NCBI GenBank assembly: GCA_964590225.1 | Contig: CAZPWS010000029.1 | Location: 1 to 42,429 of the forward strand | Reading direction: 5' to 3' | DNA from: JAEUSG01 sp964590225 | Lineage (GTDB): Bacteria > Fibrobacterota > OXYB2-FULL-49-7 > JAEUSG01 | Length of the DNA stretch: 42,429 nucleotides | In this document: one piece after another, positions 1 through 7,957 of the stretch | Numbering within the stretch: the stretch's first letter is position 1 | How the letters are laid out: each line of letters opens with the position of its first letter | The notes under the pieces: model-generated | The model's input: the letters and a program-made list of their open reading frames with translations, nothing else | What the model was told of the DNA's origin: nothing | Databases searched by the model: none | Position numbers and translations under genes: made by a program

Positions 1-53
1 AATGTCAGGTAATAACTCCTTTAAATTTGGTAAAATAGGGTGACGAATGTGGG
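1..53. repeat. Terminal inverted repeat, left copy
   Basis: These 53 bases are the exact reverse complement of 42375-42427. The left copy lies inside the GH127-like reading frame. The match stops abruptly at base 54, where the left copy continues as coding sequence and the right copy does not. Confidence 0.95.
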
Positions 54-636
54 CTGGATAATCTCCGGCAGAGTTAATAGCAACAGGGCCAAGAGAATCA
101 AGGAAAATATGACACATCAGATCGGCTGCCTTCTTGCAAATCTCAATGTCTCTAAGAGAATCAGTAATCTCATAGTGATGAAGCAGACCAAGCATACTGT
201 ATTTGTGGTTCCAATGGTCCCACCATGTCCAGCGACACGAATCGACATAATTACCCATGTAACCATCTGCTTTCTGCTTAGCGGAGAAAATTGTGATGGT
301 GCTATCTATCTTACGCAGCAATAAAGCATCTTTGGAATATTTCCATGCACCGCATGCCGCATCAAGCCACTTACCATAATATTCACCACTATAATCGCCG
401 GCCCCACCATTAGGTTTAATGAGATTGTTGTATGCTCCTAATCTTGTATCATGTTTTTTCTGAAAATCACTATTTAACTGTAGTCTGTAGCTCATATAAT
501 CATCTGCTTTTATTAGAGTGATTAAAGCAGGTTCGAATCTTATCGGTATAGAATCCAAAATGACAGGAATGGCCCCAAAAAGACCAGATAAAACTAACAA
601 GCTAACAAGAAACAATACATGTGTCTTCATAAACAT
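1..636 (-). CDS. GH127/DUF1680-like secreted glycosidase, N-terminal part
   Basis: The reading frame stays open for 212 codons from an ATG at 636 to the left edge, so the gene is cut by the window. An AAAGGGG ribosome site lies 10 nt before this ATG; a second in-frame ATG at 630 has a poorer spacing. The first 20 or so residues form a signal peptide (hydrophobic LFLVSLLVLSGLFG). The body has the helical-toroid pattern of the GH127/146 beta-L-arabinofuranosidase families (DUF1680): GEYYGKWLDAA, then a KADGYMGNY segment, then HKYSMLGLLHHYEITDS. From family knowledge it would act on arabinose-containing glycans outside the cytoplasm. Catalytic residues lie beyond the edge and cannot be checked. 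The divergent AraC-type regulator is a likely controller. Its bases 1-53 recur inverted at the right end of the window. Confidence 0.72.
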   Translation of the reverse strand, partial: MFMKTHVLFLVSLLVLSGLFGAIPVILDSIPIRFEPALITLIKADDYMSYRLQLNSDFQKKHDTRLGAYNNLIKPNGGAGDYSGEYYGKWLDAACGAWKYSKDALLLRKIDSTITIFSAKQKADGYMGNYVDSCRWTWWDHWNHKYSMLGLLHHYEITDSLRDIEICKKAADLMCHIFLDSLGPVAINSAGDYPAHIRHPILPNLKELLPDI

Positions 637-715
637 ATGGATAACACCCCTTTCTGTAGTATGCTTTAAAAATACTTGAACTCTTTTTTTTTTTCTACCT
701 CCAGAAAAACTTATT

Positions 716-746
716 TTGTGCAAAATTACTCATTTAGGTATATTTG
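716..746 (+). promoter_or_regulatory. Promoter of the AraC-type gene, probably leaderless
   Basis: A TTGTGC box (716-721) is followed by a 17-base spacer and TATATT (739-744), extended to TATATTTG. This also fits the Bacteroidota pattern TTTG (715-718), 20 bases, TAnnTTTG. The ATG at 751 is only 6 bases after TATATT, so transcription would start at or next to the start codon. No convincing ribosome site precedes the gene. Confidence 0.5.
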
Positions 747-750
747 AAAA

Positions 751-1659
751 ATGGTAGCGGAAACTCCCCAAAGGATCATATCAGCTACAGTTCCACAGGC
801 AGACAAAATTCCAATTTGCAAAGACTTTCCTTTTCTTATTGAGGGGCCAATGTACTTGTATGAGAATTCTGTCAGGCGTATACACTTTCATCAAACGATG
901 GAGATCGGCTATTGTTATGATGGCCATGGTATCTTTGTCGTTGGCAAAAAAGAGTATTTGTTTAATGCGGGAGATATTGTTGTCATTAACCCAATGCATA
1001 TTCATCGTGCATTTATGCCTAATGGAAAACCTAGTAAATGGTCATTTGTAATGTTCGATCCAGTAGAACTATTGACGACCATGATTTCAGGTTCTCCCAC
1101 AATATTTAACAAAGCAATCACTTGTACGACATGCCTTATTCCAGAAAAACAAAAAATTGTTGCTATTACTATTGTCAAAGAGATGATAAATGAATGGGAG
1201 TCAAAAAAAATTGGATACAAAGAAAAAATCAAGGCACTTGTGACACAGTTTCTTATCGAAAGAGTAAGAGTGCAGAGCAATATAAAAAGGTCTGCTGTTA
1301 AGAATTCAATAAAAAAATATGAAACATCTATAACGAGACTTATTCCAGCACTAGACTACATCAACAGGGAGTATCCGTACCAAATAAAAATCGATAGGCT
1401 CGCACAATTATGTGCAATGTGTAAGGGGCATTTTTGCAGAGAATTTGTTCGTGTTTTAAATAAAAGCCCTCTTGAATACATTCAGACTTTCAGAATAGAG
1501 ATGTCGTGCAGCCTACTTTTTAAAAGCAATATGTCAATTTCAGAAATTGCACTCTCCAATGGTTTTCAGACACTATCATGTTTTAATCGCCAATTTCAGA
1601 AACAAAAAGGATGTTCTCCAAGGGAATGGCGACAAAAAACAGTTGAATTTTATGATTGA
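751..1659 (+). CDS. AraC-family transcriptional regulator
   Basis: A 302-residue protein of standard AraC length. The N-terminal part (about 35-130) has the cupin-type sensor pattern (MEIGYCYDGHGIFVVGKKEY, then GDIVVINPMHIHR). The C-terminal part (about 195-295) has the two helix-turn-helix units: one around IDRLAQLCAMCKGHFCREF, the other around MSISEIALSNGFQTLSCFNR, ending with the usual CSPREWR. It is divergent from the GH127-like glycosidase gene, so the natural inference is a sugar-responsive activator of that gene and perhaps others outside the window. The ligand cannot be told from sequence. It converges with the ATPase gene, leaving 73 bases without visible features. Confidence 0.88.
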   Translation: MVAETPQRIISATVPQADKIPICKDFPFLIEGPMYLYENSVRRIHFHQTMEIGYCYDGHGIFVVGKKEYLFNAGDIVVINPMHIHRAFMPNGKPSKWSFVMFDPVELLTTMISGSPTIFNKAITCTTCLIPEKQKIVAITIVKEMINEWESKKIGYKEKIKALVTQFLIERVRVQSNIKRSAVKNSIKKYETSITRLIPALDYINREYPYQIKIDRLAQLCAMCKGHFCREFVRVLNKSPLEYIQTFRIEMSCSLLFKSNMSISEIALSNGFQTLSCFNRQFQKQKGCSPREWRQKTVEFYD

Positions 1660-1732
1660 ATGGTAGTCAAGGTCATATTTGACGACATACGGTGGCGGGT
1701 GTGGTCATCCATATTGTCTATTGGTTAGCAGT

Positions 1733-2965
1733 TTAGACAATCCACCACGGGATTGCAACAACATCATCAGAAAGCATTGTTGGTTTTTCTGTGCAACAAA
1801 TAATCAGCCCCTTTTTTATTTTCTCATTAAAATATTTTTCTCGAAGTGAACGCATTGACTTTATATCATTCTTTTCCGGATTGCTCTTCATCTTTATCTC
1901 AATAGGAAAAAGAGAGCCATCTATTTCGAGTAAAAGATCAATTTCAGATCCACCGTGCGTGCGGTAATGGTGAAGACCTGGCGCTGTGGGCCACACTGCA
2001 ATCCGTTTCATAATTTCCATGACTACCATTGTTTCGAATAGCGCTCCCCGCAATGGGTGAACGGCAAGAGCGCGTGGTGACGAAATATGCTGCAGATAAC
2101 AGGCAAATCCTGTGTCACAGTAATATCCCTTTTTTTTCAATGATAGGTGCTTTACAGAGTTCCTTGTAAAAGAGGGCACAGAAAACCATTGGAATGTTGA
2201 TTCTGCTATAGAAACCCACGACTGTGATGTCTTGTAGTTTACACCAAGCTCTCGTCCCAGCTCAGAGTAATTGATTTCTTGTGATGTCATTGCTGCCAGT
2301 AACGCAACAAATGAACTAAAAATCTGAAGAGAGCCAACATCAGCAACAGTGCGAATATCTCTTTCAACATATGTCTCAAGGTAAGATTGCCAATAGCGCG
2401 GAATTAGGTCATCCGGTAGTTCTAATAGTCCAGGATAGCTTCCTCTCCATATATGACTCAGGGTATCGGGTGGTGTAGATTTTGTCCATTTGTTTGCATA
2501 AATATCCGAATTATCGTTAAGCCATTCCTGAAGAAACGATGGATTCTGTGCACTTCCTGTCCACTCGCAATACCCCATTGGTAAAAGATGAAGAATAGCT
2601 GCTCTGCCGGCCAAAGATTCAGCTATGCCTTTAGAAATAGCAAGATTTTGAGAGCCACTCAGGAGATACATGCCATTTTTTTTGTTTTCATCTACTTTTT
2701 GTTTTATTGCTGCGAGTAATTCTGGAGCGTATTGAATTTCATCAAGAAACAAGGGATGTTTATGTGTCTGTAAAAAAAAGTTCGGATCTTTTCGGGCGCC
2801 TTCATGATCAGTCACGGGACCAAATGTAAATGCATTAAGGTTGTTGCCAAAGCATTTTTTTATTAATGTTGTTTTACCGGTTTGCCTGGCACCAAGTACC
2901 ACAACAACAGGAAAATTTGAAAACAGACGCCTAAGTAGGCTTTCGGTGAAACGCTCTTTAAGCAT
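1733..2965 (-). CDS. AAA ATPase with DUF4143 C-terminal domain
   Basis: A 410-residue protein of the large AAA_14/DUF4143 family. The Walker A motif is GARQTGKTT (about 25-33), Walker B is PLFLDEIQ near residue 95, and a sensor-type LLSGSQN follows. After the ATPase comes the typical ERDIRTVADVG linker and a DUF4143 part ending in a nuclease-like fold with SEIDLLLE and PIEIKMKS, which resembles the restriction-endonuclease-like D...ExK arrangement. The cellular role of this family is not settled; members are scattered, often next to mobile or defence genes, and look self-regulated. Here the gene stands alone, converging with the AraC-type gene. Its promoter region carries a palindrome. Confidence 0.87.
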   Translation of the reverse strand: MLKERFTESLLRRLFSNFPVVVVLGARQTGKTTLIKKCFGNNLNAFTFGPVTDHEGARKDPNFFLQTHKHPLFLDEIQYAPELLAAIKQKVDENKKNGMYLLSGSQNLAISKGIAESLAGRAAILHLLPMGYCEWTGSAQNPSFLQEWLNDNSDIYANKWTKSTPPDTLSHIWRGSYPGLLELPDDLIPRYWQSYLETYVERDIRTVADVGSLQIFSSFVALLAAMTSQEINYSELGRELGVNYKTSQSWVSIAESTFQWFSVPSFTRNSVKHLSLKKKGYYCDTGFACYLQHISSPRALAVHPLRGALFETMVVMEIMKRIAVWPTAPGLHHYRTHGGSEIDLLLEIDGSLFPIEIKMKSNPEKNDIKSMRSLREKYFNEKIKKGLIICCTEKPTMLSDDVVAIPWWIV

Positions 2966-2969
2966 GAAC

Positions 2970-2998
2970 GAAATTTAGTATTATTATAACTAAATTTC
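2970..2998 (-). promoter_or_regulatory. Palindromic operator around the -10 of the ATPase gene
   Basis: The arms GAAATTTAG and CTAAATTTC are perfect 9-base inverted repeats separated by 11 bases. On the minus strand the spacer holds TATAAT, a consensus -10, 17 bases before the ATG at 2965. A protein binding both arms would cover the -10, so repression, possibly by the ATPase itself, is a reasonable inference. Confidence 0.6.
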
Positions 2999-3053
2999 AA
3001 CAAAATTTTTCCTGTTCGAGGTTTTGCGCGACGGTGTTAGGTAATTTAAACCT

Positions 3054-3091
3054 AAAAAAAGAAAGACGCTCTCGGTTAAGAAAGCGCCTTT
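3054..3091 (-). terminator. Intrinsic terminator of the small gene
   Basis: Read on the minus strand, AAAGGCGCTTTC and GAGAGCGTCTTT pair as a 12-bp stem with a 6-base loop, followed by CTTTTTTT. Two pairs are G-U wobbles that become A-C mismatches on the plus strand, so the hairpin is made for minus-strand transcripts. It lies just after the stop of the 39-codon gene. Confidence 0.82.
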
Positions 3092-3119
3092 TTCGGGATA
3101 TATGGGAGATTACAGATAA

Positions 3120-3239
3120 CTATCTTATAGTGGGTGCTCCGGCGTGAAGATTTCTGTTCACGAAAATTATCAGAGGACAAACCCCCGTAATCTCTTTTAG
3201 CATCAGAAGTTCTTCGTTATTGTTGGTCATTGTTGACAT
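3120..3239 (-). CDS. Small 39-residue protein of unknown function
   Basis: A complete short gene: GGAG 6 bases before the ATG at 3239, 39 codons, a TAG stop, and a strong intrinsic terminator 30 bases later. The peptide begins MSTMTNNNEELLMLKEITG, followed by a hydrophobic VCPLIIFV stretch, and ends RNLHAGAPTIR. It has one cysteine, no signal peptide, and a hydrophobic run too short for a confident membrane helix. No RiPP enzyme, toxin partner or regulated gene lies beside it; ftsK is divergent 243 bases away. It could be a small membrane-associated or regulatory peptide, or a peptide precursor. I do not recognise a family. Terminator and ribosome site together make it likely to be expressed. 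Confidence 0.6.
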   Translation of the reverse strand: MSTMTNNNEELLMLKEITGVCPLIIFVNRNLHAGAPTIR

Positions 3240-3245
3240 TTTTTC

Positions 3246-3249
3246 TCCG
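3246..3249 (-). promoter_or_regulatory. Ribosome binding site of the 39-codon gene
   Basis: GGAG on the minus strand, 6 bases before the ATG. It decides the start of a gene too short to be trusted on length alone. Confidence 0.7.
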
Positions 3250-3482
3250 TTTGTTTAACTCATCTTACACTAAGTCTATCGACAAGGTGTAAAAAAATCT
3301 TTAGGAAATAATTGCCTTAATATCTTTGTTTTTGCGATTAACTGCATTTATGAGTTAAATTGTGTAATGTACTGTTAAATAGTTAATTGTGGAGAAATTA
3401 AAGTAATTTGTTAAATTTGGACTAATTTTTGCTCATTTAAATGCGTGGAAATTAGTTTAACGGATTAAAGGATCTAGAAAAT

Positions 3483-6185
3483 ATGGCGTATAAATCTGTT
3501 GTGTCGATGTCCAGAAAACCCAAAAGTCTGTTAGCAAGGAATAACGCTAAGGGCAAACTTAAAGGAAAATCAAAAGGTAAAAAGGGGGCGGTTGGCTCCT
3601 CCGATAGTCGTGGCTTGATAGGTTTTATCTTTATTGTATTATCAGTACTAAGTGGATTGAGTCTCATGTCAAATCTTATTAGTCCATCTGATAATTTACT
3701 CGGCAAGTATTTTGGTTTGTATTTATCGAAAGGGTTAACTGCTTTTTTTGGTTTGGTTCCATCACTGGCTTTTCCCGTTGCGATTGGTTTTATCGGGTGG
3801 CGCATGATAACCAAAAGTCCTATTTCTGACTCCTTTAGAAACCCCTTTTTTGCGGTAACATTATTCCTGCAACTTACTGTATTTTTTAGCATTAAAAATC
3901 TTGGAGAGGGAAGAAGTTGGGAACAGTTCATCGGAACGGGTGGCCTGTTAGGTAATTTTATCGTGCAGAATGTTTTGTCAGCTGTTTTTGGAGATCACAA
4001 GATTGGAGCATATCTTGTTTCATTTCTTATAATACTATTAACGGCCGTTTGGGGCTTTCGCGTAGATGTAGAACAGTTGTTTAACAAAGCGACTGAGTGG
4101 TGGTCATTTTTTGTTGGCAATGGAGCCACGGTGGCTCAAAGTGGTGGAACTCTTGCAATATCTAAAGTGCCGGCCAAGGAGCGCGCTGTTTCAGGGCGAA
4201 GCGGCGGTTCTATTCAAAAGGGAATGGTTTCTAAGATTGAAGGGAAGGCGGCAGTTTCAATAGTTGAGCATCCGGATCACGACGATGAACATGTAGGAGC
4301 AGAGCCGTTGGATTTCGATGCTCTTACCGATGAGGAATTGGAAAAGCTCTCAATGAACGAAGTCCTTTCTGCGAGACTGGAAAAACGACAGAGAGAGTTT
4401 CTAAAAAGCTATAATGGACCGGTTATTCGCGATATTGGACCTGATGCTGATGGAGAGCCTGCTGCGGAAGATAATTCAGTGGTGGTTGCTGTACCTTCAA
4501 GGAAAGCTAAAAGAGCGGCTTTGAAGTCAATTTCAGACGAAGAAGTCTCCTTGGGGGCAGGGGGTAATGTTACAGAGGATAAATTCGGTGATGAAGTTGC
4601 CGAGAAATTTAATGTTTGTGAAGACGATGAACCGGAACAAGAAAATGTTTTGGACAGTGTTGATTCGAATGAAGCCGAAGAAGAGGTTGTTTATGACGAC
4701 TATGTTATTCCGTCAATTGATATATTAAAGGATCGTGAAGCTCAAAAGAGAGGTATTACAGACGAAGAAATCAAGATTAACGCTGATAAGCTAATAGAAA
4801 AACTGAAAGATTTTAAAATTAATGGCGTTATTACAGAGGTTAATCCAGGTCCGGTAATAACAAGGTATGAGCTGCAGCTTGCTCCTGGTACAAAGTTATC
4901 CAAAGTAGAGGGATTGTCGCGAGACCTCGCAATAGCTATGGCTGTCGCGAAGATTCGAATTTGCAATGTGCCTCACAAATCGGCAATAGGAATCGAATTG
5001 CCTAATCCAAAGCGTCAAGTTGTTTATATTAAAGATGTAATAAAGAGTCCCGATTTTGCTTCTGCAAATGATGAAATTAAAGTGGCGCTTGGCAAGGATA
5101 GCTCAGGTTTCCCTGTATGTGTAAATTTAACCCGTATGCCACATCTTCTTATTGCAGGAACCACAGGTTCGGGAAAGAGCGTATGCACAAATACATTTCT
5201 CGCAAGTATTCTGCTTTCCAAGACTCCAGATGAGGTTAAGCTGATTCTTATAGATCCGAAAGTTGTTGAAATGACTCTTTATAACGGAATACCGCATTTG
5301 TTGTCTGATGTTATTACCGCTCCCAAAGAGGCTGTGGCTGCGCTTAAATGGGCGGTTGCAGAGATGAACAGGAGGTATCAGCTTCTCGCAAAGGCAACAT
5401 GCAGAAATATATCGCAGTACAACGACAAGGCGCTTTCTAATGGGTTGCAGAACCTGACCATGGATGATAAAGACAAGACCCGTATGCCTTATATTGTTAT
5501 CGTAGTTGATGAGCTTGCCGATTTAATGCTTTCTGTAGGGAAGGAGCTTGAAGAGGAAATTGTGAAAATTGCACAAAAGGCAAGGGCTGTTGGCATACAT
5601 CTTGTACTCGCGACCCAGAGACCAGAGGCAAAGGTTGTAACAGGACTCATTAAGGCGAACATGCCGTCACGCGTTGCTTTTATGGTAAATAGTGCCATGG
5701 ATTCGCGCATAGTCGTCGATGAGAAGGGGGCGGAAGAACTTTTAGGCATGGGCGACATGCTATATAAGTCTGTTGAGATGAGGGATATGAAACGGGTGCA
5801 TGGCTGTTATATTGAGACGGCGGAGTCGGAGGAATTGGTAGCTTTTGCAAGTAACCAGAATGTACGACGAGACAGAATAAAATCGTTTGTTAAGGAAGAA
5901 AAGAAAGCGGTGGCAGAATTGCCAGAAGGTTCCGATTCTGATGTTGACGAATTAATAGAGGCGGCCCGTATTGTGGTGTCTCGGCGCCAGGGCTCGACCT
6001 CGCTGTTACAGAGAAGAATGTCTGTCGGTTACGCTAAAGCAGGCAGACTCATGGATCAGCTCGAAGCGGCTGGTATAGTAGGTGCAAATGCAGGCTCAAA
6101 AGCGCGGGAGGTTCTGGTTGAAAGTGTGGAAGCGGCTGAAGAATATGTGTCTGCTTATTTGTCTGGAGAAACCAGTTTCGCATGA
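3483..6185 (+). CDS. ftsK: FtsK/SpoIIIE-type DNA translocase
   Basis: A 900-residue septal DNA pump. The N-terminal about 200 residues hold a basic start and four hydrophobic segments. An acidic, low-complexity linker (about 250-410) follows, then the alpha/beta motor: the FtsK alpha domain from about 430, Walker A GTTGSGKS near 560, Walker B IVIVVDELADLM near 672, and the ATQRPEAKVVTGLIKANMPSR segment typical of the family. The C-terminal about 820-885 is the gamma winged helix that reads polar DNA sequences (SRRQGSTSLLQRRMSVGYAKAGRLMDQLE in pattern). All parts needed for chromosome-dimer resolution and terminus segregation are present. An AAAGGA ribosome site lies about 10 bases before the ATG. 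The stop overlaps the next start (ATGA), so the DUF4254 gene is translationally coupled. Confidence 0.97.
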   Translation: MAYKSVVSMSRKPKSLLARNNAKGKLKGKSKGKKGAVGSSDSRGLIGFIFIVLSVLSGLSLMSNLISPSDNLLGKYFGLYLSKGLTAFFGLVPSLAFPVAIGFIGWRMITKSPISDSFRNPFFAVTLFLQLTVFFSIKNLGEGRSWEQFIGTGGLLGNFIVQNVLSAVFGDHKIGAYLVSFLIILLTAVWGFRVDVEQLFNKATEWWSFFVGNGATVAQSGGTLAISKVPAKERAVSGRSGGSIQKGMVSKIEGKAAVSIVEHPDHDDEHVGAEPLDFDALTDEELEKLSMNEVLSARLEKRQREFLKSYNGPVIRDIGPDADGEPAAEDNSVVVAVPSRKAKRAALKSISDEEVSLGAGGNVTEDKFGDEVAEKFNVCEDDEPEQENVLDSVDSNEAEEEVVYDDYVIPSIDILKDREAQKRGITDEEIKINADKLIEKLKDFKINGVITEVNPGPVITRYELQLAPGTKLSKVEGLSRDLAIAMAVAKIRICNVPHKSAIGIELPNPKRQVVYIKDVIKSPDFASANDEIKVALGKDSSGFPVCVNLTRMPHLLIAGTTGSGKSVCTNTFLASILLSKTPDEVKLILIDPKVVEMTLYNGIPHLLSDVITAPKEAVAALKWAVAEMNRRYQLLAKATCRNISQYNDKALSNGLQNLTMDDKDKTRMPYIVIVVDELADLMLSVGKELEEEIVKIAQKARAVGIHLVLATQRPEAKVVTGLIKANMPSRVAFMVNSAMDSRIVVDEKGAEELLGMGDMLYKSVEMRDMKRVHGCYIETAESEELVAFASNQNVRRDRIKSFVKEEKKAVAELPEGSDSDVDELIEAARIVVSRRQGSTSLLQRRMSVGYAKAGRLMDQLEAAGIVGANAGSKAREVLVESVEAAEEYVSAYLSGETSFA

Positions 6186-6805
6186 ATTCAGTTCATAGCC
6201 TGTTAAATTCAGCAAAAATTTGCGATATCCAGATACAGAAGGTGTCGGATTGGCATCTTTCCGGTGGAAACGACGATGGCAACATCAACCATGAATTATA
6301 TCAACTTGTTATAGAACAGCACAGACATAATTTTGATCTATGGCACGAAGAGGATAAAGCGAGAAAAAGTGATGTTCCCGATTCAGAGATAGCCTCTGTC
6401 AAACGAGCCATTGATCGATTAAATCAGCTTCGCAACGATTGCATTGAAAAGATTGACGATTATCTTGTTAGTATTGTTAGGCAAAATGGAGTAAAGTTAG
6501 AAAAGAATGCAAAGCAAAACTCTGAAACCCCAGGCAGCATAATCGACCGACTTTCAATAATAGCACTCAGAATATATCACATGAAGGAGCAGGTTCTGCG
6601 GACGAACACTACAGGGGACCATATCAAGCGATGCTCGGATAAACTCACCATTTTGCATATGCAGAGAGAGGATCTCTCTCTTTCGCTGGATCAGTTATGG
6701 CAGGACATAGTTTCGGGTAAAAAGCGGCTTAAGGTTTACAGGCAATTTAAAATGTATAACGACCCAACGCTTAACCCCGCTCTTTACGGCGCCTTGTGTA
6801 ATTAA
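6182..6805 (+). CDS. DUF4254 family protein
   Basis: A 207-residue soluble, mostly helical protein. It matches the DUF4254 pattern closely: LYQLVIEQHRHNFDLWHEED near residue 40, then the ARKSDVPDSEIASVKRAIDR and LNQLRNDCIEKIDDYL segments. The family is widespread in FCB-type bacteria and is often found near envelope or glycosyltransferase genes; its function is not known. Here it overlaps the ftsK stop by 4 bases, so both proteins are probably made together, which hints at a link with division or envelope work. That link is inference only. Confidence 0.8.
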   Translation: MNSVHSLLNSAKICDIQIQKVSDWHLSGGNDDGNINHELYQLVIEQHRHNFDLWHEEDKARKSDVPDSEIASVKRAIDRLNQLRNDCIEKIDDYLVSIVRQNGVKLEKNAKQNSETPGSIIDRLSIIALRIYHMKEQVLRTNTTGDHIKRCSDKLTILHMQREDLSLSLDQLWQDIVSGKKRLKVYRQFKMYNDPTLNPALYGALCN

Positions 6806-6822
6806 GCCGCATCAATTATTAT
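6794..6822 (+). promoter_or_regulatory. Candidate promoter of the redox operon
   Basis: TTGTGT (6794-6799), a 17-base spacer and TATTAT (6817-6822). It overlaps the end of the DUF4254 gene. The following ATG at 6836 is 13 bases after the -10, leaving a leader of only about 7 bases, and no ribosome site is visible. Confidence 0.4.
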
Positions 6823-6835
6823 CTTCTTTAGTACT

Positions 6836-7957
6836 ATGATAAAAAATTTTTTTCCTCCGCTCTTTGTTGTGCTGTTTTTAAGTGCCTTTACTCAAGGACA
6901 GCAATCATATCCACTGTCGGGTTCTCTGCACAAAATATTCAATGGAATTGAGAGCCGCCATTTCACAGTAGTCTCAGTTGAAGATGGCTGGCAAAAAATT
7001 CGAAAATTTAGTCCCGATTTAAAATTAATGGGTGAGTGGTTGTTGCCCGATAGCGTCGAATGGTTACCTAATAATGATTATAGCGATGGACTTGTTTATG
7101 TATTGCTTCGCAATTCTACCGACACTTTGGTACAGATTAGAGGAAGTTTGTACTGGCTTGACTTCAAGACGGGAAATTCAATAGATCTAAAACAAATAGT
7201 TCGCACAGAAAAATTTGGTGAATGGGTAACGGGAAAAAACCGCTATCAATTTGGTGGCCGCTTGTTTGGGATTCAGGATGCTAAACCGGTATCGGAAAGG
7301 GTTTCGGGTGCACCGTACACCGTGCTTAGTTCAGATGCAAAATATAGTAGTCAATTACTTATTGGCGGAGTAACAGTTGACAACAAAATAGAAGCGAGTG
7401 TTACAGTCGAAAATCTTGTTAACAATGATATGCTTAAGATAGCTTCGTTTCGTATGTCCGATACCTTGGGTGTGTTGATGCAGTTTTCCTCGGATGGAAG
7501 GTATCTTTATTATAGGCATGGCGATTTTCCCTCTTTGTACGATCTTAACACTCTTAGGGGAGTGGCCATTCCCGATGTTAAATATAGGCAGCATCAATAC
7601 ACAGGTCTGTTTCTTGAGGGTGATAAATTCTTTTTCTTTCACGACTATCAGTCGATTGTACTTGTAGGCAAAAAATCATTCGAAGTAGAGGATGTTGTGC
7701 CTAATCCGGCAGGACTTGTTTCGATGAAAGTATTAGCTGCAAAGGGGAATGAAATTACAGCGGTTCTGTACGATGTTAAATCTGGTACAAGAATTTATAA
7801 AGAAGTTGTTCGCATAATCGCAAAGGGCATGGATCCATCAATGAAAACATGGGAGCTACCCATCAATACTATATGGCTTACAATTAACGGTAGAGAATGT
7901 TTATCGGTTTATTACGAAAAGAAGGCCTTGCACTCGTTTAATGTCAAAATTAAATAA
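6836..7957 (+). CDS. Exported protein, beta-propeller-like, unknown function
   Basis: A 373-residue protein with a clear signal peptide (FFPPLFVVLFLSAFTQG). The rest is rich in short beta strands with repeated aromatic/aspartate patterns, such as FSSDGRYLYYRHGD around 220, which recalls WD40/six-bladed propeller blades. No catalytic motif is visible. It is the first gene of a four-gene run and overlaps the tetrahaem cytochrome gene by 17 bases, so it is probably a periplasmic or surface partner of the cytochromes. Specific function not recognised. Confidence 0.6.
   Translation: MIKNFFPPLFVVLFLSAFTQGQQSYPLSGSLHKIFNGIESRHFTVVSVEDGWQKIRKFSPDLKLMGEWLLPDSVEWLPNNDYSDGLVYVLLRNSTDTLVQIRGSLYWLDFKTGNSIDLKQIVRTEKFGEWVTGKNRYQFGGRLFGIQDAKPVSERVSGAPYTVLSSDAKYSSQLLIGGVTVDNKIEASVTVENLVNNDMLKIASFRMSDTLGVLMQFSSDGRYLYYRHGDFPSLYDLNTLRGVAIPDVKYRQHQYTGLFLEGDKFFFFHDYQSIVLVGKKSFEVEDVVPNPAGLVSMKVLAAKGNEITAVLYDVKSGTRIYKEVVRIIAKGMDPSMKTWELPINTIWLTINGRECLSVYYEKKALHSFNVKIK

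Noticed and set aside
40..324. A 94-codon plus-strand frame at the left edge
   Set aside because: It is antisense to the GH127-like gene, which has a signal peptide, ribosome site and family pattern; the opposite frame has none of these.
3062..3091. Terminator acting on the plus strand
   Set aside because: Two of the 12 pairs become A-C mismatches on the plus strand, and there is no plus-strand gene ending before it.
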